From: an uncultured Collinsella sp. | GTDB taxonomy: Bacteria > Actinomycetota > Coriobacteriia > Coriobacteriales > Coriobacteriaceae | Assembly: GCA_900551305.1 (NCBI GenBank) | Contig: URVK01000063.1 | Coordinates: 1 to 7,856, forward strand | DNA: 7,856 bases | Direction: 5' to 3' | Part shown: piece by piece, positions 6,524 to 7,856 of the stretch | Layout: each line of letters starts with the position of its first letter | Numbering within the stretch: the first letter of the stretch is position 1 | Notes under the pieces: generated by a model | Database searches by the model: none | Told to the model about the DNA's origin: nothing | Seen by the model: the letters and a program-made list of their open reading frames with translations, nothing else | Translations under genes and position numbers: made by a program

Positions 6524-7282
6524 ATGGATCAGATTTACGACAACAGGTACTATTCCGCCGGTTCGCGTGAGCCGTCGCCTCGCCGTGCGCGCACGGTGCA
6601 GCTCGGTGGGTCCGCCTGCGCCGGTGCCGACCGCTCCACGCAGCGCCCGACAAGTACCTCGCGCCCCAATGCTCAAGTGAATACTTCGGCAGATGGACCG
6701 GTGCGCCCGGCACGTTCGTCGCATGCGTCGCGTCCCTCGGCCCAGATGCACGACAGGTCGAGCAGGCCCTCGAGCCGTCTTTCGGGCTCGGACTTTATGC
6801 GCTACGCCAATGACAATGCGGTGGTCAAGGCGATCTATGACTTTACGCATGGCTCTCTGCGCCCGCTGTTTATCGGCATTGTCGTGGCGCTGGCGCTCGT
6901 GAGCCTGTATTTTCCCGTACGCGACCTGTACGTGGCTAAGCGCTCGAGCGACATCTTGGCCAAGCAGGTCGAGATTCGTCAGCAATACAATGATGAGATG
7001 AAAAAAGACACTGATAAGTGGTTCTCGGAAGAGGGCATTAAGGATTCGGCACGGGGCCTGGGCATGGCGATGCCCGGCGAGAAGAGGATTGAAGTGCTGG
7101 GCCTGGACGATGATTCGGATTCGTCGTCGAGCAAAAAGTCCTCAAACGCCAAGAATGCCAGCGAAGTGGCCAAAGAGATCGAAGAGGTCGGCAAGGACGC
7201 ACCGTGGTACATCAAGACGCTCGATATGCTGTTTGGATTTAACGGCGTCGAGGGCCAGACGGTCGCGTCCAGCGGCGAGTAG
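6524..7282 (+). CDS. FtsB/DivIC-like septum formation initiator protein
   Basis: From the ATG at 6524 the product is 252 residues with single-pass type II topology. It has a long basic Ser/Arg/Pro-rich cytoplasmic N-terminus (about residues 1-110), one hydrophobic segment (about 114-131, PLFIGIVVALALVSLYFP), then a charged, coiled-coil-like stretch (DLYVAKRSSDILAKQVEIRQ and following). This layout, with the conserved-looking WFSEEGIKDSARGLGMAMPGE segment after the coil, matches actinobacterial FtsB/DivIC proteins that act with FtsL and FtsQ in septal wall synthesis. An Asp/Ser/Lys-rich linker (DDDSDSSSSKKSSNAKN) precedes the last ~45 residues. The frame is open upstream to 6236 inside eno, but the promoter and terminator place the start at 6524; the ribosome-binding site (AAGGCG) is weak. 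Its position between eno and ppx supports the assignment. The family is inferred from layout and synteny more than from sequence motifs. Confidence 0.8.
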   Translation: MDQIYDNRYYSAGSREPSPRRARTVQLGGSACAGADRSTQRPTSTSRPNAQVNTSADGPVRPARSSHASRPSAQMHDRSSRPSSRLSGSDFMRYANDNAVVKAIYDFTHGSLRPLFIGIVVALALVSLYFPVRDLYVAKRSSDILAKQVEIRQQYNDEMKKDTDKWFSEEGIKDSARGLGMAMPGEKRIEVLGLDDDSDSSSSKKSSNAKNASEVAKEIEEVGKDAPWYIKTLDMLFGFNGVEGQTVASSGE

Positions 7283-7310
7283 GCGAGTAGCGCCCGGAGG
7301 GGAGCCCGCA

Positions 7311-7856
7311 ATGGCAGATTGCAAACGATATAAGGTGGCCGCGATCGACCTGGGAACGGTGTCGTCGCGACTGGTGCTGGCGCAGGTCGAGGGCGGGGCG
7401 ATCGTGGAATCGTCCAAGCATACCGAGATTACCGATCTGGGCGAGGGCGTCGACGCGACGGGCCGCTTTTGCGAGGCGGCTGTCGAGCGTGTGCTCGCTG
7501 CGTGTCGCATATTTTTGGATGAGGCGCGTGCCTTTGGGGCCGCGTGCGTCTGCACCACCTGCACGAGTGCCGCGCGCGATGCGTCCAACGCCGCGCTGCT
7601 GCTGGACGGCCTGCGCGGGCTGGGGCTCGAACCGCAGGTGATTCCGGGCGAGGTTGAGGCGCGCCTGACATTTTTTGGCGTGGCGCACGACTTTGCCGGT
7701 GAACGCATTATCGTCGCCGATTCGGGCGGCGGCTCCACGGAGCTCGCGACGGGCGTGTACGCACCAGAGCGTGGGGTCTTTGCGCTGGAGGGAACGCGCT
7801 CACTGGACATCGGTTGCCGTCGCGTGACGGAGCGGTTTTTCTCGACCAGACATGCG
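7311..7856 (+). CDS. ppx: Ppx/GppA-family exopolyphosphatase (5' part)
   Basis: The first 182 codons are present; the gene runs off the window with no stop. The family degrades inorganic polyphosphate and/or pppGpp and has an actin-like ASKHA fold. Motifs seen are the phosphate-1 loop AAIDLGTVSSRLVLAQ (residues 10-25), CTSAARDASN (84-93), the GEVEARLTFFGVA stretch with the catalytic-region glutamates, and the phosphate-2 loop DSGGGSTEL (137-145), followed by LDIGCRRVTERFF, the equivalent of the usual IGxVRLTExF. Loop 1 reads GTVS instead of the commoner GSNS. GGAGGGGAG lies 6 bases before the ATG, and the upstream gene ends 28 bases away, so the two probably share a transcript. Exopolyphosphatase versus guanosine-pentaphosphate phosphatase cannot be decided from this fragment. 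Confidence 0.92.
   Translation, partial: MADCKRYKVAAIDLGTVSSRLVLAQVEGGAIVESSKHTEITDLGEGVDATGRFCEAAVERVLAACRIFLDEARAFGAACVCTTCTSAARDASNAALLLDGLRGLGLEPQVIPGEVEARLTFFGVAHDFAGERIIVADSGGGSTELATGVYAPERGVFALEGTRSLDIGCRRVTERFFSTRHA

Overview
The window is GC-rich, densely coded bacterial DNA. Gene order, Shine-Dalgarno usage (GAAAGGA / GGAGG types) and the run mazG - eno - FtsB/DivIC-like gene - ppx point to an actinobacterial genome. A gut Coriobacteriia member such as Collinsella is my best guess. That placement is inference from gene content and style, not a database match.

Left part (1-1640, + strand): the tail of a histidine operon, hisA (3' end only) - hisF - hisI - hisE, tightly packed with gaps of 3, 0 and 46 bases. 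These encode the middle steps of histidine synthesis: HisE and HisI act on phosphoribosyl-ATP and -AMP, HisA isomerises ProFAR, and HisF is the cyclase half of imidazole-glycerol-phosphate synthase. Convergent to them (1668-2579, - strand) is a PHP-family phosphatase that looks like histidinol-phosphatase, so it may supply a further step of the same pathway. The two 3' ends meet in a short inverted repeat that may be a dispersed element.

A 299-base divergent gap (2580-2878) holds a weak candidate promoter on each strand and a striking 65-base element: a perfect 23-bp inverted repeat around a 19-base loop. It then leads into a stand-alone LarC2-type (nickel-pincer cofactor, DUF111 C-terminal) protein, a YfcE-type metallophosphodiesterase and the nucleotide pyrophosphohydrolase MazG, probably co-transcribed.

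Right part (4850-7856, + strand): an intrinsic terminator after mazG runs straight into a good sigma-70-type promoter with a repeated 10-mer around it, then enolase, a very strong intrinsic terminator, an extended -10 promoter, a single-pass FtsB/DivIC-like septum protein, and the first 182 codons of a Ppx/GppA exopolyphosphatase. This matches the order I know from mycobacteria (mazG..eno-FtsB-like-DUF501-ppx), except that no DUF501 gene is present.

Most genes are ordinary housekeeping genes. The items most worth a second look are the 23-bp palindrome, the orphan LarC2 protein and the repeat-flanked eno promoter. I saw no CRISPR array, tRNA, rRNA, transposase or prophage gene.
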